From: JBCCGR01 sp039029195 | GTDB taxonomy: Bacteria; Pseudomonadota; Alphaproteobacteria; Rhizobiales; Rhizobiaceae | Reading direction: 5' to 3' | Length of the DNA: 64,000 nt | Assembly: GCA_039029195.1 (NCBI GenBank) | Contig: JBCCGR010000001.1 | Span: 1 to 64,000 of the forward strand | Shown here: piece after piece, positions 16,866-25,464 of the stretch | How positions within the stretch are numbered: the stretch's first letter is position 1 | Layout of the letters: each line of letters starts with the position of its first letter | Program-made: the position numbers and the translations under genes | The notes under the pieces: model-generated | What the model saw: only the letters and a program-made list of their open reading frames with translations | Told to the model about the DNA's origin: nothing | Database searches by the model: none

Positions 16866-17393
16866 ATGTTCGTGCGCCGTCTGCCTCACTTTGTTCTGCC
16901 GCTAGTCGCAGCGATCAGTGCAACAGCATTGACCCATACAATGGGCGATTTCAGCTCAGCCGAAGCGATGCAGATCGACAAGAAGCAGGCCATCGTTGTA
17001 ACAATTGACCGGGCAAAGGTTCTGAAAATCTCCCGCCCGGCCGACACCGTGATCGTCGGCAATCCGTCGATTGCCGATGCCACCATTCAGGATGCCCAGA
17101 CATTGGTGCTCACAGGCCGCAGCTTTGGTGTCACCAATCTGATCATTATTGATGGCGACGGAAACCCGATTATCGACGAAACGATTGTCGTTCAGGGTCA
17201 TGAGAATAATACAGTGCGGATTTATCGCCGGTCGGTGCGTGAGACTCTTGCCTGCTCACCGGTGTGCGAACCAACGCTCACCATCGGCGATAACAACGAC
17301 ACCTTCACCAACGCCAACGATCAGATCAAGAAGCGCAATCTTCTTTCGGATCAGTCGGCCCAAGGCAATACGCCAAACGCGCCACGGCCTTAG
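16866..17393 (+). CDS. Stand-alone pilus assembly N-domain protein
   Basis: A 175-residue exported protein. After a signal peptide it has the domain seen at the N-terminus of CpaC-type secretins: VVTIDRAKVLKISRPADTVI, then VGNPSIADATI and SFGVTNLIIIDGDG, comparable to the matching lines in cpaC of this window. No secretin barrel follows; instead comes a short region with CSPVC and an Asn/Asp-rich tail. The start at ATG 16866 has GGGAG upstream; an in-frame GTG at 16830 is less likely. It follows the PAN-domain protein on the same strand and may assist secretin assembly. Confidence 0.8.
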   Translation: MFVRRLPHFVLPLVAAISATALTHTMGDFSSAEAMQIDKKQAIVVTIDRAKVLKISRPADTVIVGNPSIADATIQDAQTLVLTGRSFGVTNLIIIDGDGNPIIDETIVVQGHENNTVRIYRRSVRETLACSPVCEPTLTIGDNNDTFTNANDQIKKRNLLSDQSAQGNTPNAPRP

Positions 17394-17430
17394 TTCTGCG
17401 GGCTAGCCAGAGACAATATCGCAGTTACTC

Positions 17431-17476
17431 GATTTGAAATGCACCCCAAATGGGGTACATTGAGTTCAAACTTGTA
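17431..17476. promoter_or_regulatory. Palindromic operator upstream of dinJ/yafQ
   Basis: A tight palindrome ACCCCAAATGGGGT (17443-17456) lies inside an outer repeat TTTGAA...TTCAAA with matching ATG/CAT between, just upstream of the antitoxin. Type II antitoxins usually repress their own promoter at such sites. Confidence 0.6.
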
Positions 17477-17491
17477 ATGATATTGAGCATC

Positions 17492-17758
17492 ATGGCCAAA
17501 AGCGAAACACTTAGAACCAGAATGGAACCGGAATTGAAGGCTCAGGGCGAAGCCGTGTTGGCCGCCATAGGTCTCAGCACGACCGAAGCCGTGACCATGT
17601 TTTTCCGCCAGATTGTCATGCAGCAGGGATTGCCTTTCGAGGCAAAGATCCCCAACGCCGAAACTCTGGAAGCATTCCGGGAAGCCCGCGAAACCCCAGA
17701 GAAACTTTTGCGCTATCCGGACGGAAAGACAGCGATAGCGGAAATGCTCAAAGACTGA
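17492..17758 (+). CDS. RelB/DinJ-family antitoxin
   Basis: An 88-residue antitoxin. The N-terminal ribbon-helix-helix region (MAKSETLRTRMEPELKAQGE) would bind the palindrome just upstream, followed by the DinJ signature GLSTTEAVTMFFRQIVMQQG and a C-terminal tail that would wrap the toxin. I prefer ATG 17492, the usual family start; in-frame ATGs further upstream would run into the operator. It ends 10 bp before the toxin gene, the classic antitoxin-first order. Confidence 0.9.
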   Translation: MAKSETLRTRMEPELKAQGEAVLAAIGLSTTEAVTMFFRQIVMQQGLPFEAKIPNAETLEAFREARETPEKLLRYPDGKTAIAEMLKD

Positions 17759-17768
17759 GCATGTCCCG

Positions 17769-18038
17769 ATGAGGCAGGCTTACTTTACCAACAGGTTCAA
17801 AAAAGATGTAAAGCGGCAAAACAAACGTCGTAAAAACCTATCGAAACTGTCGGACTTAATCGACCATGTTTGCGAATTCGGCGATGCGCCGGATCACTGC
17901 AAACCACGTAATTTGGTGGGCAACTGGGCGGGTTATCGCGAATGTCACATCGAGAGTGACTGGCTGCTGATCTTCACAATTGAGGATGATACGGCCACAT
18001 TCCACCGAACCGGCACACACTCAGATCTGTTTCGTTGA
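17769..18038 (+). CDS. YafQ-family mRNA interferase toxin
   Basis: An 89-residue RelE-fold endoribonuclease expected to cut mRNA on the ribosome. The YafQ catalytic set is visible: H in PDHCKPRNL, H63-region in RECHIESDWLLIF (His, Asp, Trp) and the C-terminal HRTGTHSDLF. N-terminal lysine/arginine-rich helices (KKDVKRQNKRRKNLSKL) fit ribosome binding. The residues needed for activity appear intact, so the toxin is probably functional and neutralised by the preceding DinJ-type protein. Confidence 0.92.
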   Translation: MRQAYFTNRFKKDVKRQNKRRKNLSKLSDLIDHVCEFGDAPDHCKPRNLVGNWAGYRECHIESDWLLIFTIEDDTATFHRTGTHSDLFR

Positions 18039-18086
18039 AGACATCAGCGGCAAGGCTTTAATTGGCAAAACCCCGGAACAGGACCT

Positions 18087-18539
18087 CTACAATCTAATCT
18101 CTGTTGTCGATTTAAGCGTCTCCATGGAGAGGCTGGACGTGACGCTGAAGATTCCAATTCGGCTCACAAGATCCTTGTAGAAGCGGTCAAACTCGCGCGT
18201 ATCTCTCACCCGCACCTTCAGCATATAATCTGTTTCGCCAGCCAGACGGTGGGCTTCCTGTATCTCATCCATCGTCTGCACAGCGTCACTGAATTTCTGT
18301 AACCACCCGGCTTCATGAGAATCCGTCTTGATGGATACGAAGAAGACTTCGGCCTGTCCAAGTTGGTCAGCATCCAGTATCGCCACTTCCCTTTGGATGT
18401 AGCCACGCTCCTTGAGCCTCCTGATCCTGCTCCACACTGGCGACTTCGAGGAATTGACTTTTTCGGCAATTTTCTCAGTCGAGAGATCAGAATCTGACTG
18501 CAAAACACGAAGAATTTTTCGATCAAGCTCATCAATCAT
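18087..18539 (-). CDS. Lrp/AsnC family transcriptional regulator
   Basis: A 150-residue regulator with an N-terminal helix-turn-helix (LDRKILRVLQSDSDLS, VNSSKSPVWSRIRRLKERGYI) and a C-terminal ligand-binding RAM domain (AHRLAGETDYMLKVRVRD). It is divergent from the siroheme synthase / sulfite reductase genes with about 150 bp between, the usual place for a local regulator of that operon. The effector is unknown; sulfur amino acids would be a natural guess. Confidence 0.93.
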   Translation of the reverse strand: MIDELDRKILRVLQSDSDLSTEKIAEKVNSSKSPVWSRIRRLKERGYIQREVAILDADQLGQAEVFFVSIKTDSHEAGWLQKFSDAVQTMDEIQEAHRLAGETDYMLKVRVRDTREFDRFYKDLVSRIGIFSVTSSLSMETLKSTTEIRL

Positions 18540-18688
18540 AGATTTTTTCCTCTATTTGAGCCCGGATCCAGATCAGAATCGCTTAATTGTTCCATTGAAC
18601 ATCACTATCGGCTTATTTTGTCCCGGATATTGGCTATTCGCAGGAAAAAGTCCATCTAAATTCCACAGAATTTGGAGGTTGCTGAAAA

Positions 18689-19699
18689 ATGGACGCCTTT
18701 CCGCTTTTCATGACAGTGAAAGACAGGCCAGTTGTCATTTTTGGCAGCGGCGAGGAAGCCGCAGCCAAATGGCGTCTTGTGGCCAAAACCACCGCGCGCC
18801 TGATCATTGTGGCTGACCGAGCAAGGCCGCGTGCATTCAAATATGCATCCGCTGAATGGGTGCTGGCCGATCCTCTCAAGTTCGAACTTCCAGGAAACAC
18901 GGCATTTGCGTACGCAGCAACTGGCGATCACGTGTTGGATGCAAGGATCGCAGATAATGTTCGGAAAGCCGGTGTGACTGTATGTGCCGCAGATCAACCG
19001 GCTGTTTCCGATTTTTCCACACCGGCCATCGTTGATCGAGACCCGGTCGTTGTCGCCATTGGCACGGAAGGGAGCGCGCCTGTTCTGGCGCGAATGATCA
19101 AGGCACGAGTGGAAGCAATCCTTCCCGCGTCCATCGGAGCGGCAGCGAACATTGCCCGTTCATTGCGCAATCGCATTGCCGACATGGTTGAACCGGGCTT
19201 GCCGCGTCGTCGCTTCTGGCAAGGCTTCTTCGCCAAACCATTCTCCGGCGCGTCGCTGGACGAGGCAGCACTGCGTGCGCATGCGAATGCGCTCATCTCC
19301 AATGAACATGAAACGCCCGCATTGGTGTCGCTGGTCGAACCAAACACCGATGACCCAGAGATGCTCACCCTGCGCGCCCGCAAGCGACTTGATGCAGCGG
19401 ACATCATTTTTCACGACGATGATGTTGCGCCCGCCATTCTGGAACTGGCACGTCGCGAAGCGATCTTTGTGCCGCTGCATGATCGCAACGCAAAGAACGC
19501 CGTCGAACTCATTGAAAACCAGATCAACGCTCACCGCGCCATCGTTCGAATTTACGGCGGCAGCTTGTCCTCAATCAGAGCTGCTACTGACTGGCAGGGA
19601 CTGACGACCCGTCTGAGTGGAAACGTCGAAATTGAACATGTGCCCGGTGTGGGGCGAAGCCCGATAGAAGCAACTCAAACAACCAGGGAGGCCGCGTGA
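18689..19699 (+). CDS. cysG: Siroheme synthase, N-terminal half intact, methyltransferase half degenerate
   Basis: A 336-residue CysG-like protein. Residues 1-150 form the precorrin-2 dehydrogenase/ferrochelatase: NAD-binding FGSGEEAAAKW and catalytic Asp102 in CAADQPAVSDF. Residues 209-325 still follow the outline of uroporphyrinogen III methyltransferase but are cut to about half length and have lost its motifs: LVEPNTDDPEMLTLRA replaces the glycine-rich GxGPGDP loop, and IYGGSLSS replaces the GGDPF box. It can probably do only the last two steps to siroheme, so a separate methyltransferase is needed. It leads the operon that makes sulfite reductase. Confidence 0.85.
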   Translation: MDAFPLFMTVKDRPVVIFGSGEEAAAKWRLVAKTTARLIIVADRARPRAFKYASAEWVLADPLKFELPGNTAFAYAATGDHVLDARIADNVRKAGVTVCAADQPAVSDFSTPAIVDRDPVVVAIGTEGSAPVLARMIKARVEAILPASIGAAANIARSLRNRIADMVEPGLPRRRFWQGFFAKPFSGASLDEAALRAHANALISNEHETPALVSLVEPNTDDPEMLTLRARKRLDAADIIFHDDDVAPAILELARREAIFVPLHDRNAKNAVELIENQINAHRAIVRIYGGSLSSIRAATDWQGLTTRLSGNVEIEHVPGVGRSPIEATQTTREAA

Positions 19700-20010
19700 T
19701 GGCCAAAGTGAAACAGGCTGGCCCGGTGGTTCTCACTGCCAACCATCTACTCTCCGGCCGTGCCGTGTTCTGGACGGGCGAGGTTTGGGCGGAAAACTTC
19801 AACGCGGCACTCACAATTCCGGAAGATGGTGCCGACCGGGATGCTCTGGCCGAACACGGTCGGCGCGAGGAAGCAAACAATATCGTCGTTGGTGCCTATC
19901 TGGTTGAACTTGATGAAGCCGGTGAGCCGGTTCTGATGCGTGAAGGCCGCAGAACCCTCGGCCCGAGCATTGATATTCCAGATCAACCACTATCCCAGAT
20001 TGCTGCCTGA
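19699..20010 (+). CDS. DUF2849 protein
   Basis: A 103-residue protein of the DUF2849 family, found almost always between the siroheme synthase and sulfite reductase genes of alphaproteobacteria. No catalytic motif is visible; the chain is acidic with a TANHLLSGRAVFW start and a small beta-rich core (NNIVVGAYLVELDEAGEPV). Its ATG overlaps the cysG stop (TGATG), so the two are translationally coupled; a GTG one codon upstream is an alternative. An accessory role in sulfite reduction is inferred from position only. Confidence 0.85.
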   Translation: MAKVKQAGPVVLTANHLLSGRAVFWTGEVWAENFNAALTIPEDGADRDALAEHGRREEANNIVVGAYLVELDEAGEPVLMREGRRTLGPSIDIPDQPLSQIAA

Positions 20011-20032
20011 ACAACAAACTTAAGAGACCGCA

Positions 20033-21673
20033 ATGTACATCTATGATTCCCATGATCAGGCATTTGTCGAAGACCGGGCGAAAGAGTTTCGCGACCAGGT
20101 TCAGCGACGCCTGTCTGGAGAGCTGAGCGAAGATGAGTTCAAGCCGCTTAGGCTGATGAACGGCCTTTACCTTCAACTGCACGCCTACATGCTGCGTGTG
20201 GCAATTCCCTACGGACTGCTGTCTTCCGAACAGATGAGAACGCTTGCCTATCTGGCGGAACACTATGACCGTGGCTACGGCCACTTCACCACGCGTCAGA
20301 ACATCCAGTACAACTGGACCCAGCTTTCTGATGTGCCCGACATGCTGGACAAGCTCGCCGAAGTGCAGATGCATGCCATTCAGACTTCGGGCAATTGCAT
20401 TCGCAACATCACTTGCGATCCCTTTGCCGGCGTTGCGGGTGACGAATGGATTGATCCACGACCAACGGCTGAACTGCTTCGCCAGTGGTCATCACTGCAT
20501 CCGGAGTTTGCGTTTCTGCCGCGCAAATTCAAATTTGCAGTGACAGGTGCCGTTGAAGATCGCGCGGCGATCAAATTTCATGACATCGGCATCGTGGTTC
20601 GCGCCGCTGACGATGGCTCACCACTTTACCAAATCTGGGTTGGCGGCGGCCAGGGTCGCACGCCGCGCGTGGCGCGTCTGTTCGCCGACGATGTCAAGTT
20701 CACTGAACTACTGCCGCTGCTCGATTCCATGATGAGGGTCTACAATCTGCACGGGCGGCGCGACAACAAATACAAAGCCCGTATCAAAATCCTCATCGAT
20801 GAACTGGGCATCGAAAACTACCGCGACGAAGTGCTCGCTGATTTGGAGGATCGCGACACGAGCCAGTTTGATGTGGCGAAAGCAGAATACGATCGCATCG
20901 CTGTTCAGTTTGAAGAGGCCATTCTGGCGCCGATCGCGGGTGGCCCGGTGCTGACCGATGATCCAGCTTTCAAGAACTGGTTGGACAACAACGTCTCGAC
21001 CCACAAAGTTGACGGCTTCGCCATTGTCTCCGTTTCCTTGAAACCCAAGGGCGGAATTCCCGGCGACGCAACTGCGGAACAAATGTACGCAATCTCTGCA
21101 ATTGCTGATGATTTTTCCAATGGCGAGTTGCGGATCACCCATCGTCAGAACCTCGTCTTGCCTTGGGTGAAGAGCGATGAATTGCGCTCAGTATATGACG
21201 CTCTCATCCAAGCCGGACTAGCGGAATCCAACATCGGGCTTGCCAGCGACATCATAGCCTGCCCCGGCCTGGACTACTGTGCGCTGGCAACCGCGCGTTC
21301 CATTCCGATTGCGCAAGAGCTTAGTGATCGGCTGAGCCAACGGGAAGCCGAAGGCAAGGCAGATGGAATAACGCTCAACATTTCGGGCTGCATCAATGCG
21401 TGCGGGCATCACCATGCCGCCAACATCGGCATTCTGGGGCTCAATCGTAAGGAAACGGAAAACTATCAGATCACGCTGGGTGGCCGAAGTGACGGCAAGG
21501 CCCAGGTGGGCGAAGTGCTCGGCCCTGGATTTTCGGCACACGACCTGCCGGATGCCATTGAGCGCATCATCGATGCCTATCATGCGAAAAAACAGGACGG
21601 CGAAAGCTTCCATGATGTTTACACGCGGATTGGCAAGGCTGAATTCAAGGAGGCGGTCTATGTGGATTCTTGA
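20033..21673 (+). CDS. cysI: Assimilatory sulfite reductase, siroheme hemoprotein
   Basis: A 546-residue nitrite/sulfite reductase of the ferredoxin-dependent or two-component type, reducing sulfite to sulfide with six electrons. Duplicated ferredoxin-like and siroheme domains are seen: HFTTRQNIQYNW and RITHRQNLVLPW in the two halves, and the cluster/siroheme cysteines CPGLDYC plus CINACGHHH. The gene order (siroheme synthase and DUF2849 before, DUF934 after) favours sulfite over nitrite. It overlaps the DUF934 start by 14 bp. No phosphoadenylylsulfate reductase gene is adjacent. Confidence 0.93.
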   Translation: MYIYDSHDQAFVEDRAKEFRDQVQRRLSGELSEDEFKPLRLMNGLYLQLHAYMLRVAIPYGLLSSEQMRTLAYLAEHYDRGYGHFTTRQNIQYNWTQLSDVPDMLDKLAEVQMHAIQTSGNCIRNITCDPFAGVAGDEWIDPRPTAELLRQWSSLHPEFAFLPRKFKFAVTGAVEDRAAIKFHDIGIVVRAADDGSPLYQIWVGGGQGRTPRVARLFADDVKFTELLPLLDSMMRVYNLHGRRDNKYKARIKILIDELGIENYRDEVLADLEDRDTSQFDVAKAEYDRIAVQFEEAILAPIAGGPVLTDDPAFKNWLDNNVSTHKVDGFAIVSVSLKPKGGIPGDATAEQMYAISAIADDFSNGELRITHRQNLVLPWVKSDELRSVYDALIQAGLAESNIGLASDIIACPGLDYCALATARSIPIAQELSDRLSQREAEGKADGITLNISGCINACGHHHAANIGILGLNRKETENYQITLGGRSDGKAQVGEVLGPGFSAHDLPDAIERIIDAYHAKKQDGESFHDVYTRIGKAEFKEAVYVDS

Positions 21674-22079
21674 GAAGAATGGCGATTTTGATCATCGAGA
21701 CTCAGTTGATGAGTTGCCGGTGATCGACCCGGAAACGGCAACAATCGACACCATGACATCTGCGCGCAATGGCGAAGAGGTGTTCATCAACTTCACCGGC
21801 CCAGCGGACGGGCGCGGGTTCTCAATCGCTGAGCAGTTGAAGACAAAGCCCGGTCGTCTGAAACGCCGCGTTGCCACGGGCTATCTCATGCCAGATCAGG
21901 CGCGCCACGCCTTTCAAAGCGGCTTTGATGCAATTCACATCTCTGATGAACTGGTTGCGCATCATGGCGTAGAGGCATGGCGCGACGCGCTCAATGTGGC
22001 AGTCGCAACGCTATACCACTTGCCCAAAGCAACCCGCGATGAGAGCGCCACGAGCATCTGGATGAAACGTTCCGCTTGA
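21660..22079 (+). CDS. DUF934 protein (sulfite reductase-associated)
   Basis: A 139-residue protein of the DUF934 family, regularly found directly after the sulfite reductase gene in alpha- and betaproteobacteria and sometimes called a sulfite reductase subunit or CysH-like accessory. Recognisable blocks are FTGPADGRGFSIAEQL, RVATGYLMPDQARHAF and the C-terminal YHLPKATRDESATSIWMKRS. ATG 21660 has AAGGAGG six bases upstream and lies inside the end of cysI. The exact role is unknown; electron delivery to the siroheme enzyme has been suggested by context. Confidence 0.88.
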   Translation: MWILEKNGDFDHRDSVDELPVIDPETATIDTMTSARNGEEVFINFTGPADGRGFSIAEQLKTKPGRLKRRVATGYLMPDQARHAFQSGFDAIHISDELVAHHGVEAWRDALNVAVATLYHLPKATRDESATSIWMKRSA

Positions 22080-22274
22080 GCAAATTAAACTGATTTCGAT
22101 CGATGCGGTGACCCGGCTTGGGGGCCACCGTTCTCACGTGCAGATTCCAGCCGTCGGAACAGTCGGCCATCGTTTCGCGATGCACATTGCTGACCAATTT
22201 TCTTTCCAACCCAAATCCGCCAACCAAGCACTGACAACCATCCTCCCACGGACTTAAGAGACCAGGTACACATC

Positions 22275-23039
22275 ATGTTTCAGGAAACTGTTCTGGAAAC
22301 GAGCCACTACACCGACCGGCTGTTTTCATTCAAAACCACCCGCCCGCCATCCTTCCGCTTTCGCTCCGGCGAATTTGCAATGATTGGCCTGGAAGGAGAA
22401 AACGGCAAACCGTTGTTGCGCGCCTACTCTATCGCGAGCCCAAGCTGGGACGAGTCGCTTGAGTTTTTCTCGATCAAAGTTCCGGATGGACCGCTGACTT
22501 CCAAGCTCCAGAAAATTCAACCGGGCGACAAGGTGATCCTCAACAAGAAGCCCACTGGAACCCTTGTGCTCGACGCGCTCAAACCGGGCAAAAACCTATA
22601 TCTCTTGTCAACCGGCACCGGCATTGCACCATTTGCAAGCCTCATTCGTGATCCCGAAACCTATGAGAAGTTTGACAAGGTCGTTCTGACCCACACCTGC
22701 CGCGAGGTGGCCGAGCTCAAATATGGCAACACACTGGTCAAATCCATTCTCGATGACGAGCTGTTGTCAGAAATAGCGGGCGACAAGCTGGTTCACTTTA
22801 CATCCGTCACACGGGAAGCGCATGAGCACAAAGGTCGCATAACCGACCTCATCAAGGATGGCTCATTCTTTGAATCTGTGAGCGCAAGCCCATGGTCCCC
22901 CGAAGACGATCGTGTGATGATCTGTGGCTCCACCGGAATGATCAATGACGTGAAGGATTTGTGCGCGGAGGCCGGTCTGATTGAAGGCTCCAACGCTTCG
23001 CCTGGCGATTTCGTCATCGAAAAAGCCTTTGTTGGCTGA
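22275..23039 (+). CDS. fpr: Ferredoxin/flavodoxin--NADP+ reductase
   Basis: A 254-residue FAD enzyme moving electrons between NADPH and ferredoxin or flavodoxin. FAD site LLRAYSIASPSW (the RxYS motif), NADP site LLSTGTGIAPFASLI, and the C-terminal ICGSTGMINDVKDL with a final aromatic-Val-Gly end (KAFVG) typical of the bacterial subclass. It follows the sulfite reductase genes after 195 bp and could supply their reductant, though Fpr also has general redox roles. The gap contains no recognisable gene. Confidence 0.94.
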   Translation: MFQETVLETSHYTDRLFSFKTTRPPSFRFRSGEFAMIGLEGENGKPLLRAYSIASPSWDESLEFFSIKVPDGPLTSKLQKIQPGDKVILNKKPTGTLVLDALKPGKNLYLLSTGTGIAPFASLIRDPETYEKFDKVVLTHTCREVAELKYGNTLVKSILDDELLSEIAGDKLVHFTSVTREAHEHKGRITDLIKDGSFFESVSASPWSPEDDRVMICGSTGMINDVKDLCAEAGLIEGSNASPGDFVIEKAFVG

Positions 23040-23118
23040 TCACATATTCAGTCGCTGCATGCGCCAACAGAGCAATATCTGTTGGCGCAATGTCCCAACA
23101 GGCTGATATGATGGATCG

Positions 23119-24039
23119 ATGCACAATCGATCAAAAAATACTTCCGCTTTATCGAACGCAAAGATCGCCCTCCTTGGCTTCGGCGAGGCGGCTCAGGCCT
23201 TTGTGAACGGGTGGCATGCGGACGGGCTTCGCGGGTTTCACGCCTACGACATCAAAACCCGTAATTCGTCCCCTGAGCGCGACGCCAAACTGGCAGACTA
23301 TGAGCGTCTTGATGTAGCCGGCGCTGAAGATGTCAGAGCGGCGGTTGGGGACGCGGACATTGTGTTTTCCTTCGTGACAGCAGATCAGGCATTTGCAGCC
23401 GCAAGGGATGCAGCCCCTCATCTTAAGTCGGGCGCCCTGTTTCTCGATTGCAACTCCTGTTCGCCCAACACAAAAAAACAATCTTGCGAAACAATAACCG
23501 GTTCCGGCGTCAACTATGTCGACGCAGCTGTGATGGCGCCCGTCTATCCGCGTTTGCAAAAAACGCCGATCCTGCTGAGCGGACAGGTTGCGGTCGAAGC
23601 CTGTGAATCACTTGGCCAGGCGGGCATGAATGCAAAAGCCGTCGGCGATGAAGTCGGTCGTGCCTCTGCAATCAAATTGTCCCGATCGATCATGATCAAA
23701 GGCATGGAAGCACTGATGGCTGAGTGCATGCTGACCGCACGCAGTCTTGGTGTGGAAGACGCCGTGCTTTCTTCACTGGAGGCATCTGACCCCGGGTTTG
23801 CCTGGCGCGAGCGTGCCGGATACGCTTTGGAGCGCATGTCAGTTCACGGCGTGCGCCGCGCGGCGGAGATGCGTGAAGCCGCATCCATGGTGGAAGACCT
23901 CGCCCTCCCCGCTCGCATGAGCCACAGCATCGTCGAGTGGCAGCAACAGATTGCGGATCTCGAAACAGATGCGGTGGAAGGCGGGTTCGAGGACCGGGCA
24001 GACCGCCTCCTTGCAAAGCTTGGTTCCGACGGAAGCTGA
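23119..24039 (+). CDS. NAD(P)-dependent oxidoreductase, 6-phosphogluconate dehydrogenase-like
   Basis: A 306-residue beta-hydroxyacid dehydrogenase. N-terminal Rossmann turn KIALLGFGEAAQAFVNGW (GxGxxA with Glu), then the substrate motif FLDCNSCSP in place of the classical DxST-S-SP, and a C-terminal DUF1932-type helical domain (ASDPGFAWRERAGYALERM). The catalytic Lys is probably in GRASAIKLSRSIMIKG. The neighbours do not indicate a substrate. Confidence 0.85.
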   Translation: MHNRSKNTSALSNAKIALLGFGEAAQAFVNGWHADGLRGFHAYDIKTRNSSPERDAKLADYERLDVAGAEDVRAAVGDADIVFSFVTADQAFAAARDAAPHLKSGALFLDCNSCSPNTKKQSCETITGSGVNYVDAAVMAPVYPRLQKTPILLSGQVAVEACESLGQAGMNAKAVGDEVGRASAIKLSRSIMIKGMEALMAECMLTARSLGVEDAVLSSLEASDPGFAWRERAGYALERMSVHGVRRAAEMREAASMVEDLALPARMSHSIVEWQQQIADLETDAVEGGFEDRADRLLAKLGSDGS

Positions 24040-24281
24040 CGCGTGTGACAGGCACAACGCAAGGTTTCCATTTCTCAATCGCTTCATCAGGAATTCGAGA
24101 TCCGATCGACCGGCAGCGCACTGAAAATTCTGATCTCTTTCAACAAATCTGAGCCCGGTCCAAGTCTCAATTTTTCAACAATTGCGCCACGACTCCGGTC
24201 GACCAGCGTCAAAAATTAAGCTTTTGTTAACGTCGCGCCCCCTATTTTTGACGGGTTGCCATCGCTCAACAGCAGGCCGTT

Positions 24282-25304
24282 ATGACGATTTCAATTGATT
24301 CGTTTGCAAAATTTCGCGAGCTCTACGGCATTGTCGAGGAGGGCAAGATCGAAGAGGTCGGAGAATCGATCTCTCAGAATGTAACCGCCTATCGGGCGGA
24401 ACCGCTCGTGAATCCGGAAGACAAAGTACGGGCGCAGTCTGCGGCCGTCACGTCACAAGACGTCAGCCTGGTTTATCTGGATTGGAACCTGCCATCCGTC
24501 GGCGTATCTCTTACAAGGGAAGAGGATTTCAATCTTCGCGTAACTCTCGAAGGCGAAGTCAGCACCACAGATCCATTTCTCGGTCATATCAGTGCTGAAA
24601 GGGAAAAGGGCCAGGCACGCATATTCAGCCTTGCGGAAGACACACGAACCTACAGCCAGGGGCACACAGCGCTAAATCTGGTCATTCCGATGAAGGTTCT
24701 GGAGAACAGGGCGAAGTCCTATTTCTCAGATCAGCTGGATAAATCGCTGCGATTCGCCCCAACGCTGAATCTGTCCACACCACAGGGTCACTCAATTCTT
24801 CATCTGATTGAGTATTTTAAGGGACTGCACACCGAAACGCCGGAGTGCTTTGAAAACCCTGTTGTCGCTACCCAGTTTCAGGAGCTCATGTTCGCAAATC
24901 TTATTGGTGGACTTGAGCACAACTACAGCGGCGCGTTTGACGATGGGGCACGCGACGTTGCCATTCCTCGCACGATCAAAAAGGCCGAGGACTATATGCG
25001 AGCCCATGCGGGGGAGCCCATAACCATTGAGCAACTTGCCCTGGAAGCATGTTGTAGCGAACGCGCATTGCAGAATGGCTTCCGACAGTTCCGTAACAAA
25101 AGCCCGCTCGCTGTCCTGCGGGATATTCGTCTGGAATGTGCGTTTGATGATCTGGTCCGGACGGAAGCTTCAGTTACTGAAATAGCCATGAAGTGGGGCT
25201 TTTCCAATCTGGGTCGGTTCTCAAAATACTTTGAAGAAAAATACGGAATGAAACCATCGGTGACGCGCAGGTTCGACACCAGTGGAACCCTGATTGCAGC
25301 TTGA
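24282..25304 (+). CDS. AraC family transcriptional regulator
   Basis: A 340-residue regulator. The N-terminal two thirds is a cupin-type sensor of the AraC_binding_2 kind (about residues 25-190). The C-terminal pair of helix-turn-helices is clear: ITIEQLALEACCSERALQNGF, then SVTEIAMKWGFSNLGRFSKYF with the usual PSVTRRF end. No target gene is adjacent on the same strand; the nearest neighbour is a convergent LuxR-type gene. The ligand is unknown. Confidence 0.93.
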   Translation: MTISIDSFAKFRELYGIVEEGKIEEVGESISQNVTAYRAEPLVNPEDKVRAQSAAVTSQDVSLVYLDWNLPSVGVSLTREEDFNLRVTLEGEVSTTDPFLGHISAEREKGQARIFSLAEDTRTYSQGHTALNLVIPMKVLENRAKSYFSDQLDKSLRFAPTLNLSTPQGHSILHLIEYFKGLHTETPECFENPVVATQFQELMFANLIGGLEHNYSGAFDDGARDVAIPRTIKKAEDYMRAHAGEPITIEQLALEACCSERALQNGFRQFRNKSPLAVLRDIRLECAFDDLVRTEASVTEIAMKWGFSNLGRFSKYFEEKYGMKPSVTRRFDTSGTLIAA

Positions 25305-25464
25305 GCCGCCCGGCCAAAGTGCCAGTCAACATTTTCAAATAAATGGAACACCCCAACGCCATTCGGTGGTGAGAATGACGCCGGGATGTCCACATTTTCG
25401 CTGAAGCGTTCCAACGCCCTTGGAACGAACAGCGAAACTGCAAGTGGCTGGCGGATAAATGCCA

